Source of the DNA: Deltaproteobacteria bacterium
GTDB taxonomy: Bacteria > Desulfobacterota > Desulfobacteria > Desulfobacterales > Desulfosalsimonadaceae
Direction of reading: 5' to 3'
Length of the DNA: 13,477 nucleotides
NCBI GenBank assembly: GCA_024280875.1
Contig: JAJRPH010000334.1
Location: forward strand, 1-13,477
The notes beneath the pieces were generated by a model. The model did not search any database. It was not told the origin of the DNA and was given only the letters and a program-made list of their open reading frames with translations. Below are positions 1 through 7,512 of this stretch, piece after piece (the first letter of the stretch is position 1; every line of letters begins with the position of its first letter). Position numbers and translations under genes: made by a program.

Positions 1-1
1 C

Positions 2-937
2 AGACCCGGCCGGTTTGATCGTCAGGTGGTTGTCTCAATGCCGGATATCCGGGGAAGAAAAGCAATTATTGAAGTTTACATTAAAAAAACACCTCTTGAT
101 CCGGATGTGGATCCAAACGTTCTGGCCAAGGGAACACCGGGGTTTTCCGGAGCTGACTTGGAAAATATGGTCAACGAAGCCGCGTTAATTGCCGCCAAAA
201 AAGGCAAGGAACGTTTGTTCATGGTTGATTTTGAGGACGCTAAAGATAAAATCGTCATGGGGCTGGAACGCAAATCAAAAATCATCAAAGACGATGACAA
301 AAAAAATACTGCGTATCACGAAGGTGGCCACGCCATTGTTGCCCGGTTTCTGCCGGAAACGGATTCAATCAACAAAATCACCATTATCCCCCGCGGAAGG
401 GCCGCCGGTGTCACATGGTTTCTACCGGAAGAAAGGGATTTTCAATATAAAGATCAACTTATTAGTGAACTGGCAGTTGCTATGGGCGGTCGTGTGGCCG
501 AGGAACTGGTTTTTAACCGCATCAGCACCGGTGCATCCAATGATATTAAACAGGCGACCAATCTGGCAAGCTACATGGTCCGGGCATGGGGAATGAGCGA
601 AGAACTCGGGCCGCTATCATATGCCAAGCAGGAAGAACAAATATTTTTAGGCAGGGAAATCTCCCAGCATCGGGATTATTCGGAAGCCACAGCCCAGAAG
701 ATTGACAATGAAATAGCCAAGCTGGTGAAAGGCAGCTACAAAAATGCCCGACATATCTTAGAGGAAAATGTTGATATTCTTCATAAACTCGCTGACCTGT
801 TAATAGAAAAAGAGACTGTTTTGGGCAAAGAATTAGATGACCTGATATATGAAATGCGCCCGGGCATCACCATACCGGGGATAACACTAACATCATCAGA
901 CGATTCTACGACAGCATCCCCAGTAACCACGGATTAA
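2..937 (+). CDS. ftsH: FtsH ATP-dependent zinc metalloprotease, C-terminal part (5' end outside window)
   Basis: Membrane-anchored AAA+ protease that extracts and degrades membrane and short-lived cytosolic proteins. The reading frame is open from base 2, so the N-terminal membrane helices and the Walker motifs lie upstream of the window. The first visible residues, RPGRFDR, are the end of the AAA second region of homology with its arginine fingers. The AAA lid follows (TPGFSGADLENMVNEAA). The M41 peptidase has its HExxH zinc site at bases 317-331, written HEGGH where HEAGH is usual. The probable third zinc ligand is the Asp of GASNDIKQAT at about 542-544. A helical C-terminal domain ends in a Ser/Thr-rich tail (TSSDDSTTASPVTTD). 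The ftsH-folP order downstream is also found in E. coli and supports the call. Only about half of the usual 600-650 residues is visible. Confidence 0.96.
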   Translation, partial: RPGRFDRQVVVSMPDIRGRKAIIEVYIKKTPLDPDVDPNVLAKGTPGFSGADLENMVNEAALIAAKKGKERLFMVDFEDAKDKIVMGLERKSKIIKDDDKKNTAYHEGGHAIVARFLPETDSINKITIIPRGRAAGVTWFLPEERDFQYKDQLISELAVAMGGRVAEELVFNRISTGASNDIKQATNLASYMVRAWGMSEELGPLSYAKQEEQIFLGREISQHRDYSEATAQKIDNEIAKLVKGSYKNARHILEENVDILHKLADLLIEKETVLGKELDDLIYEMRPGITIPGITLTSSDDSTTASPVTTD

Positions 938-960
938 AATAAAACAATTACAGATTCAAA

Positions 961-1854
961 ATGATGACTAAAAAATTTAATCTGACTTGGGGGAACCATT
1001 GCCTGGAACTGGGGAAACACACCCGGATCATGGGGATACTGAACATTACTCCGGACTCATTTTCAGACGGCGGCAAATTTTTTGCTTTCGATACCGCCCT
1101 GGCGCAGGCGGAAAAAATGATAGCAGCCGGCGCGGATATTATTGATATCGGCGGTGAATCCAGCCGGCCTTTTTCCGAGCCTGTTTCGATTGATGAAGAA
1201 ACCCGGCGTGTTATCCCGCTCATCGACTACCTGGCCAAAAAAATCTCTATTCCCATTTCCATTGACACAACAAAATCGATCATCGCCCGGAGGGCGGTCT
1301 CCGCAGGCGCATCCATCATAAATGATATCAGTGCATTAAGATTTGATCCCAACATAGCTGAAGTTGCGGCAAAAAACGATGTGCTGCTCATCCTGATGCA
1401 TATGAAAGGCACTCCGTCAGACATGCAGGTGTCGCCCTCCTATGATGACCTGATAGGCGAGATTAAAGACTTCCTGAAGGATGCCATTTACCGGGCTGAA
1501 AAATCCGGTGTCTCAAAAAATAAAATCATCATCGATCCGGGCATTGGGTTTGGCAAAACAATAGCTCACAATCTTTTTTTAATTAATCATTTAGATGAGT
1601 TTCAGGAACTGAATGTTCCCGTCCTTTTGGGATCATCGCGGAAAGCCTTTATTCGCAAAATTCTGGTTCAAAAAGATAAGACGGAGCTTAAACCTGATCA
1701 TCCGATGATCGAAACAGCAACACAGGCAACTGTAGCTGCCGGAGTCATGGGCGGCGCCCATATTGTTCGGGTTCATAATGTGCCCAATACCTTTGCGACG
1801 ACCAAAACAGTTGATGCGATACGAAATTCAAGGAAACAATTATGCTTCTGGTAG
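961..1854 (+). CDS. folP: Dihydropteroate synthase
   Basis: Cytosolic TIM-barrel enzyme of folate synthesis that condenses p-aminobenzoate with hydroxymethyl-dihydropterin diphosphate; target of sulfonamides. The family motifs are all present in the 297 residues: MGILNITPDSFSDGG (24-38), DIGGESSRP (62-70), IDTTK (101-105), NDISALR (121-127), MHMKGTP (146-152), DPGIGFGK (192-199), GSSRKAFI (224-231) and the final RVH (270-272). Length is slightly above the common 270-285. Two ATG codons lie in tandem at 961 and 964 and neither has a clear ribosome binding site, so the start may be either. It lies 23 bp after ftsH, and its last 13 bp overlap the start of coaX, which suggests co-transcription and coupled translation. 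Confidence 0.96.
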   Translation: MMTKKFNLTWGNHCLELGKHTRIMGILNITPDSFSDGGKFFAFDTALAQAEKMIAAGADIIDIGGESSRPFSEPVSIDEETRRVIPLIDYLAKKISIPISIDTTKSIIARRAVSAGASIINDISALRFDPNIAEVAAKNDVLLILMHMKGTPSDMQVSPSYDDLIGEIKDFLKDAIYRAEKSGVSKNKIIIDPGIGFGKTIAHNLFLINHLDEFQELNVPVLLGSSRKAFIRKILVQKDKTELKPDHPMIETATQATVAAGVMGGAHIVRVHNVPNTFATTKTVDAIRNSRKQLCFW

Positions 1855-2609
1855 TGGATGTCGGCAACACCCATACGGTAATCGGGTTATTTAAAAATGA
1901 TACTTTAATTTGCGACTGGCGAATTCGTTCAGCCTCACGGATTACGGAAGACGAATTCAACATTGTTATTTCAAACCTTTTTCAAAGCCAAAAAATCAAC
2001 CCGTCAGATATCCGCAAAACCATTATCTCCTGCGTAGTCCCTCCAATGATGAAAATACTGGATAATTATTGCGTAAAATACCTGGGGCATGACCCTTGCT
2101 GGATTACCGCCGAATCTGTACATATGCCGATTCTATATGACAACCCCGAAGAGGTCGGCGCAGACCGTCTGGTAAATGGCATCGCTGCCTATCATATTTA
2201 CCGGACAAGCCTGGTTGTCATTGATTTCGGTACTGCCACAACATTTGATGTGATCACGGCCAGGGGAGAATATATGGGGGGCGCCATTGCTCCCGGAATC
2301 AGTATTGCTGCTGAAGCGTTATTTAAACGCGCATCCAAGCTTCCCAGAGTGGAGCTGTTTAATCCGCCGGAAACAGTCATAGGAAAAAATACCGTTCACA
2401 GTATGAAATCCGGGATTATCTATGGATACTCGGAAATGGTGGACGGAATGGTTCGTCGAATCAAAAAGGAAATGCCGGCAACGCCTGAGCCGAAAGTGAT
2501 CGCAACCGGAGGCCTGGCGCCGTTAATGCAGAATATATCAGAGACCATTGAATCCGTTGAAACGGGATTAACGCTGGAGGGGTTAAAAATTATCAGTAAA
2601 CAACTTTGA
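1842..2609 (+). CDS. coaX: Type III pantothenate kinase
   Basis: Phosphorylates pantothenate, the first step of coenzyme A synthesis, using the CoaX (ASKHA-fold) enzyme rather than CoaA. The 255 residues fit the family length. The N-terminal phosphate loop is VVDVGNTHT (4-12), the substrate-site GADR is at 106-109, the second phosphate motif is DFGTATTFD (128-136), and GGAIAPGI lies at 146-153. The start ATG lies inside the end of folP in another frame, so translation is probably coupled. CoaX usually needs a monovalent cation and is not feedback-inhibited by CoA (family knowledge). It is the last gene of the ftsH-folP-coaX run; a palindromic repeat and a hairpin follow. Confidence 0.95.
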   Translation: MLLVVDVGNTHTVIGLFKNDTLICDWRIRSASRITEDEFNIVISNLFQSQKINPSDIRKTIISCVVPPMMKILDNYCVKYLGHDPCWITAESVHMPILYDNPEEVGADRLVNGIAAYHIYRTSLVVIDFGTATTFDVITARGEYMGGAIAPGISIAAEALFKRASKLPRVELFNPPETVIGKNTVHSMKSGIIYGYSEMVDGMVRRIKKEMPATPEPKVIATGGLAPLMQNISETIESVETGLTLEGLKIISKQL

Positions 2610-2614
2610 CAAAC

Positions 2615-2751
2615 TCGTAAAAAGTCAGATTCTGATGGCAAAGAAAAAAGATCCAAATTCGAGGCGCGCAAATCCTGAGTGATGATTTGTACTTAGCGTA
2701 CCATGAAGAAACGAAGGATGTAGCGCAACAAAGAATTTGGACTTTTTACGA
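2615..2751. repeat. Intergenic palindromic repeat, 12-bp perfect ends
   Basis: TCGTAAAAAGTC (2615-2626) is exactly complementary to GACTTTTTACGA (2740-2751). Inside, CCAAATTC (2653-2660) pairs with GAATTTGG (2733-2740), and GCGC plus ATCCT on the left has counterparts in AGGATGTAGCGC on the right. The centre carries GTAC-TTAGC-GTAC (2689-2701). The whole is an imperfect palindrome of 137 bp with no coding potential. It lies between the convergent coaX and pilT-cluster ends and looks like a dispersed, non-autonomous repeat. I see only one copy in the window, so its repetitive nature is inferred. Confidence 0.6.
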
Positions 2752-2774
2752 AGCCATCAACTTTGATGGCTTTT
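2751..2774 (+). terminator. Hairpin terminator after coaX
   Basis: AAGCCATCAA (2751-2760) pairs perfectly with TTGATGGCTT (2763-2772). The stem is up to 10 bp with a very short loop, followed on the plus strand by TTTTAT. It lies 141 bp after the coaX stop, at the edge of the palindromic repeat, and fits rho-independent termination of the folP-coaX transcript. Read on the minus strand the hairpin has no T-tract after it, so termination of the opposing pilT-cluster transcript is less clear. Confidence 0.6.
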
Positions 2775-2931
2775 ATATCATATCCATTGCGGATTCTATC
2801 TGCTGAATTTCTTTTTGGATCATTTCTTTTTCCGATTCCGGCAAACTCTCTTTATTTAATCTCATCTGCAATGCCAGCAGAATCATCTCCTGCCTGTATT
2901 CATTGCAGGTATACTTGTTCTGTTCACTCAT
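2773..2931 (-). CDS. Small conserved-looking protein of 52 residues, last gene of the pilT cluster
   Basis: Open frame from ATG (2929-2931) to TAA (2773-2775), 11 bp after the zinc-ribbon gene on the same strand. The product begins MSEQNKYTCNEYRQEMILLA and ends in IQQIESAMDMI. It is charged, lacks a signal peptide and has one Cys. It reads as two amphipathic helices (about 10-27 and 32-50) broken by an ESLPES turn, and the second helix has a coiled-coil look. I recall similar short proteins with a YRQEM-type start in Desulfobacterota but cannot search here. No strong ribosome binding site is visible, so translation may depend on the gene before it. Function unknown; a small regulator or adaptor of the neighbouring proteins is only a guess. 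Confidence 0.6.
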   Translation of the reverse strand: MSEQNKYTCNEYRQEMILLALQMRLNKESLPESEKEMIQKEIQQIESAMDMI

Positions 2932-2942
2932 TATGATAAAAT

Positions 2943-3611
2943 TTAAACCAAGCCTAATTTTTTTGCACTGTCTTTGAATGCAGCATAAAACAAATCATAT
3001 TCACTGATACCGCGGCTGAGTATTCTGTCAATACTTCCAATATCTTTGACATTAATTATTATATTAACACTCTTTAAAAATGCCGCCATATTATCCATGG
3101 TCGAATACCGCTGGGTCAGCAACCCCACAAAGAGATTGCGGCGCACATCCATGTTTAAACGCTCTACATACACCAAAAGACCGTTTGCAGCAGGATCACT
3201 GCCATCAAAAGTTTCATTGATCAGCATCAAATTAAATGTATGATATTTCATTTTTTTCAACGCATCCCGAACCGTTTCGGCGGTGGTCACGCTATAATCC
3301 ATTATGCCCAGAACAATGTTAATCTGCTTTAATATCTCCGGATCATTCTCACAGACAAGCGCCGTGTTTCCTTCTTCTTCAAGAAAGTCAAAAGGTTTTT
3401 CACTGGCATCATAATCATCGCCACCCTCGTCAAAGTTGAATGGATCCGACTTCACAGTGTCTGCGGCAGTGCCGTTTTCAGAACGATTCCGTAAATCAAT
3501 GGATATTTTGTTTTTACATTTCGGGCACCGTATGGAAGCTGCTTTGGCTTCCGGCAGCTTATCATCGGAAACGCTTAACTTGCTATTGCAATTATTACAA
3601 ACAATCTCCAT
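2943..3611 (-). CDS. Zinc-ribbon (MJ0042-type) protein with a degenerate receiver domain
   Basis: The 222 residues split in three. Residues 1-40 form a zinc ribbon with two CxxC knuckles (C5-NN-C8 and C29-PK-C32), of the kind found at the N-terminus of many deltaproteobacterial proteins. Residues 41-82 are an acidic, Gly/Asp-rich linker. Residues 83-222 read like a response-regulator receiver: ALVCENDPE supplies the first strand and an acidic residue, and LMLIN (128-132) the third strand. The phospho-acceptor Asp position appears to be Asn132, so it is probably not phosphorylated by the usual route. No DNA-binding output domain follows. It lies 41 bp after the PilU-like gene and 11 bp before the small gene, same strand, so a role with the retraction ATPases is suggested by position only. 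Confidence 0.8.
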   Translation of the reverse strand: MEIVCNNCNSKLSVSDDKLPEAKAASIRCPKCKNKISIDLRNRSENGTAADTVKSDPFNFDEGGDDYDASEKPFDFLEEEGNTALVCENDPEILKQINIVLGIMDYSVTTAETVRDALKKMKYHTFNLMLINETFDGSDPAANGLLVYVERLNMDVRRNLFVGLLTQRYSTMDNMAAFLKSVNIIINVKDIGSIDRILSRGISEYDLFYAAFKDSAKKLGLV

Positions 3612-3652
3612 CTATTACACCCCGACCAATGATGATCTAAAAGATTAACGGC

Positions 3653-4825
3653 TTAATATGTAGATTTTTTCCCATAGCCCATATCAATTTCAAGCTTATC
3701 CATCTTGCTGGTTGATTCTCCCCTTGAGCTTTTTGCCAGATCAATCCCCCGCCCGACAATCGATCGGCGTGAAGCATACCCGATGGCGGTTTCTTCTGAA
3801 ATCAGGCCTTTTTCAAACAAACCGACAATAAAATGATCAAAAGTTGACCAGCCAAACGCGGTGGATGCTTCCATCATGTCATAATAGGTTTTCCCTTCCG
3901 CTTCTCCGTGCAAAATGGAATTTTTTACCCGCAGACTGGTTCCCAGAATTTCAAATGCGGCCTCACGACCGCCGCCGACTTTTGGAAGAAGCCGCTGACA
4001 GACCACCCAGCGGAGTGTATCCGCCAGACGAATCCTGATCTGGTTTTCTTCTTCTGAGGCAAACATTCCCAGGATACGGTTGATTGTTTGCCCGGCATCG
4101 ACGGTATGCAGAGTGGTAAATACCAGATGTCCGGTTTCAGCGGCCGACAAACCGATTTCAACGGTTTCCCGGTCCCTCATTTCGCCGACCAGAATAACTT
4201 TCGGGGCCTGTCGGAGCGCGGCGCGAAGCCCGGTTGCAAAAGAACTGAAATCTTTTCCAAGCTCCCGCTGGTTAAATGTGGCTTTCTTATGGGTATGAAT
4301 ATACTCTACCGGATCTTCAAGGGTGACAATGTGCACGGCTTTTTCTTTGTTGATCTCTGAGAGTAATGCTGCCAGCGAGGTGGTTTTGCCGGTCCCGGTG
4401 GCCCCGGTAAAAATCACGATCCCATTTTTTTCCCGGGCAATTTTATAAAATATTTCCGGAAGATTCATTTCTTTAATGGTCGGTACTTTTGTTTCAAGCT
4501 GACGGAGAACGATGGAATAATTCCCGGACTGGGAAAAAACATTCACCCTGAATCTGGCTTTTCCAGGCAGAGAATATGAAAGGTCACAAGAACCTTCTTT
4601 AAGCAGCGTCTCTACCAGTCGACGGTCTCTTCCGATCAGGTTTAAAGCAATTACTTCCGTTTGAAAGGGGGACAATGTTTTCAACGGCGGTTTCATGTCC
4701 ACAGGCGTCAATTCACCGTAGGTTTCAACCTGAAGCGGTTTTCCCGCAGTAAAATTCAGATCCGACACGCTTTCATGGGAATCCAGCATTGCGGTCAAAA
4801 TATAATCGGTTTCCGGCTTTTTCAT
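3653..4825 (-). CDS. PilT/PilU-family type IV pilus retraction ATPase (second paralog)
   Basis: Cytosolic hexameric ATPase of the secretion/pilus motor superfamily, 390 residues. Motifs: Walker A GATGTGKTTS (141-150), Asp box LEDPVEYIH (169-177), Walker B ILVGEMRD (211-218) and His box GHLVFTTLHT (232-241). The PilT signature AIRNLIRE is not kept; VKNSILHGE stands there (300-308), and a basic/polar tail of about 40 residues extends the C-terminus. This is more like PilU, which assists PilT, than PilT itself, but the exact subfamily cannot be fixed by eye. An AAGGA ribosome binding site precedes the ATG. It lies 75 bp after pilT and belongs to the same minus-strand cluster. Confidence 0.88.
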   Translation of the reverse strand: MKKPETDYILTAMLDSHESVSDLNFTAGKPLQVETYGELTPVDMKPPLKTLSPFQTEVIALNLIGRDRRLVETLLKEGSCDLSYSLPGKARFRVNVFSQSGNYSIVLRQLETKVPTIKEMNLPEIFYKIAREKNGIVIFTGATGTGKTTSLAALLSEINKEKAVHIVTLEDPVEYIHTHKKATFNQRELGKDFSSFATGLRAALRQAPKVILVGEMRDRETVEIGLSAAETGHLVFTTLHTVDAGQTINRILGMFASEEENQIRIRLADTLRWVVCQRLLPKVGGGREAAFEILGTSLRVKNSILHGEAEGKTYYDMMEASTAFGWSTFDHFIVGLFEKGLISEETAIGYASRRSIVGRGIDLAKSSRGESTSKMDKLEIDMGYGKKSTY

Positions 4826-4900
4826 ATTTCCTTATTCCTTATTAACAAATTATAAATAAACACCATGAATAAGGTTTCTTATAAGATTCAGAGATCACTC

Positions 4901-5983
4901 TTAAGCTTCTGTAAAATCCGCAGGAGCAGATTTCAGTAATGGCCTGAATCTCTGCTTATCATTTGACTTGTTGTAACTGTCTTCGGCACTGATCCATCCC
5001 CGATTATACAGACTCATTATCGCATCGTCCAAGAGAATCATACCATATTTTTTACCGGTCTGCATCGAAGACGGGAGTTGATGTGTTTTTGATTCCCGGA
5101 TCAGGTTTCTCACCGCCGGGGTGGCAATCAGTATTTCAAGCGCGGGACATCTTCCTTTTCGGTCAATTCGTTTAAATAAGACCTGTGCAATAACCGCCCG
5201 GATACTGTCCGCCAGGCCGGACCGAACTTGTGCCTGTTGTTCCGCCGGAAACACTTCGACCATACGGTCGACTGTTTTCATGGCACTTGACGTATGCAGT
5301 GTGGCAAACACCAGATGGCCGGTGGAGGCGGCCTCAATGGCAAGAGACATCGTTTCCAGGTCCCTCATTTCACCGACCAGAATGATATCCGGATCTTCTC
5401 GCAGCGCTCCTCTCAGCGCTGCGCTGAAATTCTTTGTATGTACGCCGATTTCCCGCTGATTCACAATGCAACCCTGACTTTCATGCACAAACTCGATCGG
5501 GTCTTCAACCGTGATAATATGGTCCTTGCGAACACGATTCGCTTCATCAATAACTGCCGCAAGGGTCGTCGATTTCCCGCTGCCGGTCGGCCCGGTTATG
5601 ATTACCAGCCCCCTCGGCAGGGTTGCCAGTTTTGAAATTATCGGCGGAAGCCCCAACTGTTCACCCCCCATAATGTTGTTGGGGATCTGACGGAAAACCG
5701 CCCCCACTCCGTTTCTCTGCATAAAAAAATTTGCCCTGTACCTGGCAAGCCCAGGAATTTCATACCCGAAATCGACATCTCCGGTTTCTTCAAACACCTT
5801 GATTTTATCTTCAGGCGCAATTTCATATACCATGCTTCGAAGTTCATCGTTATCAAGGGGTTTATACTTGATTCTTTCAATTTCACCCCGAATCCTCAAG
5901 GCCGGCTGCTGCCCGGCCACCAGATGAAGGTCCGAAGCCCCTTGATCATTCATCAATTTAAAAAACGCATCAATTTTCGCCAT
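4901..5983 (-). CDS. pilT: Type IV pilus retraction ATPase PilT
   Basis: Hexameric ATPase that depolymerises type IV pili at the inner-membrane base, driving twitching motility and DNA uptake. The 360 residues are typical in length. Motifs: N-terminal SDLHL (17-21), Walker A GPTGSGKST (131-139), Asp box VEDPIEFVH (159-167), Walker B IILVGEMRD (200-208), His box GHLVFATLHT (222-231) and the PilT signature as AVRNLIRE (290-297). The start is supported by an AGGAG ribosome binding site on the minus strand (plus-strand CTCCT at 5990-5994). It is the first gene of the four-gene minus-strand cluster. No other pilus genes are in the window. Confidence 0.95.
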   Translation of the reverse strand: MAKIDAFFKLMNDQGASDLHLVAGQQPALRIRGEIERIKYKPLDNDELRSMVYEIAPEDKIKVFEETGDVDFGYEIPGLARYRANFFMQRNGVGAVFRQIPNNIMGGEQLGLPPIISKLATLPRGLVIITGPTGSGKSTTLAAVIDEANRVRKDHIITVEDPIEFVHESQGCIVNQREIGVHTKNFSAALRGALREDPDIILVGEMRDLETMSLAIEAASTGHLVFATLHTSSAMKTVDRMVEVFPAEQQAQVRSGLADSIRAVIAQVLFKRIDRKGRCPALEILIATPAVRNLIRESKTHQLPSSMQTGKKYGMILLDDAIMSLYNRGWISAEDSYNKSNDKQRFRPLLKSAPADFTEA

Positions 5984-6102
5984 GAACGGCTCCTGTTATC
6001 AAAGATATTCACCACTTTCAACGACGGGCAACTATATATAAAGATTATTTATATCTGCATAATCGGCTGATGGTCTTCAGTGGAAAATAGAACGTGTCAT
6101 GA

Positions 6103-6402
6103 TCAGGACAGTATCATCGACAACCGCAATAAACTGTCAACAATAAAAATTCTCAAAAAAACGACCCCTAAAAGCACAATTATCGGTGAAAAATCAATCC
6201 CGCCAAATGAAGAGGGGATCCTGCTCCTGATTTGATATAATAACGGCTCGCTTACCTGATTAATAAACCGGACGATTGGATTAAAGGGATCGGGGCGCAC
6301 CCAGGATAAAATAGCATGCGCAATAACGATCCACATAAATAAAGTCAAACCGATATTGACGACTTCTGCCAGAGCCCTGATAAAATTAGCAAGTATAAAC
6401 AT
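6103..6402 (-). CDS. yggT: YggT family membrane protein
   Basis: Small inner-membrane protein of 99 residues with two hydrophobic segments (about 8-33 and 72-97). Between them is the family signature SWVRPDPFNPIVRF (33-46) with SEPLL (51-55), then GGIDFSPIIVLL (67-78). The biochemical role of YggT is not settled; it has been linked to cell shape or division and to osmotic tolerance. In many bacteria yggT lies directly downstream of proC. Here the two are neighbours but divergent, with 203 bp between their starts. The stop is 119 bp upstream of the pilT start on the same strand, so read-through into pilT is possible. Confidence 0.92.
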   Translation of the reverse strand: MFILANFIRALAEVVNIGLTLFMWIVIAHAILSWVRPDPFNPIVRFINQVSEPLLYQIRSRIPSSFGGIDFSPIIVLLGVVFLRIFIVDSLLRLSMILS

Positions 6403-6522
6403 ATATGAACTTTCTAAACATAGACAAAAAAGGAACTAAATGCTTCTATCATCATTAAACATCAGTATATTAAATAAATTAAAAATTCGTTAGAAGTCAA
6501 GGCATTTCCATAATATTGAATA

Positions 6523-6556
6523 ATGATTGACATTGATATGGTTAATCATGATATCA
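6523..6556 (+). promoter_or_regulatory. Possible promoter/operator between yggT and proC
   Basis: A perfect -35 hexamer TTGACA lies at 6527-6532, with a poor -10 candidate GATATC 17 bp later. Two inverted repeats overlap it: ATGATT (6523-6528) with AATCAT (6544-6549), and TGATAT (6534-6539) with ATATCA (6551-6556). Together they make a plausible regulated promoter for proC. The region is AT-rich, so chance matches are likely. The rest of 6403-6605 holds nothing else I can name. Confidence 0.3.
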
Positions 6557-6605
6557 CATTGAAGAAATTTTTCATAATAGTTATTCTGACCAAAAAGGAT
6601 TTAAA

Positions 6606-7460
6606 ATGTCGGAGCTTTTTCAAAAAATCGGTTTTATCGGTGCAGGCAATATGGGCCAGGCAATGATCGGGGCTTTGATTAAATCGGAATGTTCCGCACC
6701 TTCCGACCTGTTTGTCTGCGATGTAATAAAAAAACAGACAGATGCATTAAAAGAAACTTATGGAATAACGGTATTGCCAGACACCGGGGCCGTCATTTTA
6801 ACCTGCGATGTGATCATTTTTGCCGTAAAACCCCAATCTGTTGACCAGGTATTATCTGAAATAGAAGCCGCAGCTGTTTTAAAAAAAACAACCGGTAAAA
6901 AAATTTTTATTTCCATTGCCGCCGGAACCCCCATGAAAAAATTTGAAGGATATATCTATGATGGCATCGAAGATGGCAGAAAGAGACAAATGCCGATCCT
7001 GCGAGTCATGCCAAATACCCCGGCGCTTGTTCTTTCAGGAATGTCCGGGCTTTGTGCCAATGAGTACGCCACCTCCGAAGACGTTAAGATCGCAAAAAAA
7101 ATCCTATCCGCCATGGGCAAGGTCATTGAATGCCAGGAAAGCGAGATGGATGCCGTTACCGCCGTCTCCGGATCAGGCCCTGCTTATTGTTTCTATCTGG
7201 TGGAAGCGATGATTGAGGCCGCCATAAAACTTGGCATCTCGCCTGAAAATGCGGCTGAAATGACGGCTGCCACCCTGAAAGGCTCTATGATTTTACTCGA
7301 GCATCAATCAATTACAGCCAAAGAACTCCGGCAGAAGGTGACGTCTCCGGGTGGAACAACTGAAGCTGCAATAAAAGTATTAGATGATAATTCCGTAAAG
7401 CAGATTATAATTCAAGCGGTTATCGCTGCCGCACAAAGGTCCAAGGATCTCAGCGGTTAA
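6606..7460 (+). CDS. proC: Pyrroline-5-carboxylate reductase
   Basis: NAD(P)H-dependent last step of proline synthesis, cytosolic. The 284 residues carry an N-terminal Rossmann motif IGFIGAGNMG (8-17), FAVKPQ (72-77), RVMPNTPA (133-140), the substrate-side AVSGSGPAY (186-194) and the C-terminal VTSPGGTTEAA (245-255), all standard for ProC. Length is slightly above the usual 265-275 because of a charged loop near 115-130 (GIEDGRKRQ). An AAAGGA ribosome binding site lies just before the ATG. It is divergent from yggT and is followed after 52 bp by ccdA. Confidence 0.96.
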   Translation: MSELFQKIGFIGAGNMGQAMIGALIKSECSAPSDLFVCDVIKKQTDALKETYGITVLPDTGAVILTCDVIIFAVKPQSVDQVLSEIEAAAVLKKTTGKKIFISIAAGTPMKKFEGYIYDGIEDGRKRQMPILRVMPNTPALVLSGMSGLCANEYATSEDVKIAKKILSAMGKVIECQESEMDAVTAVSGSGPAYCFYLVEAMIEAAIKLGISPENAAEMTAATLKGSMILLEHQSITAKELRQKVTSPGGTTEAAIKVLDDNSVKQIIIQAVIAAAQRSKDLSG

Positions 7461-7512
7461 TCCTTTTTCAATTTTTATTTGATTTATTTAAATTAGTAAT
7501 TAAAGTTGTATA

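Noticed and set aside
1141..1200. FolP reads SSRPF where many enzymes have STRPG, which could suggest sulfonamide resistance.
   Set aside because: An aromatic residue after RP is, as I recall, common in deltaproteobacterial FolP, and the change known in Sul resistance enzymes is at another loop (near the DPGxGF motif), which is ordinary here.
6036..6054. Inverted repeat ATATAAA/TTTATAT upstream of pilT as an operator.
   Set aside because: It is short and in very AT-rich sequence, so chance is a sufficient explanation.
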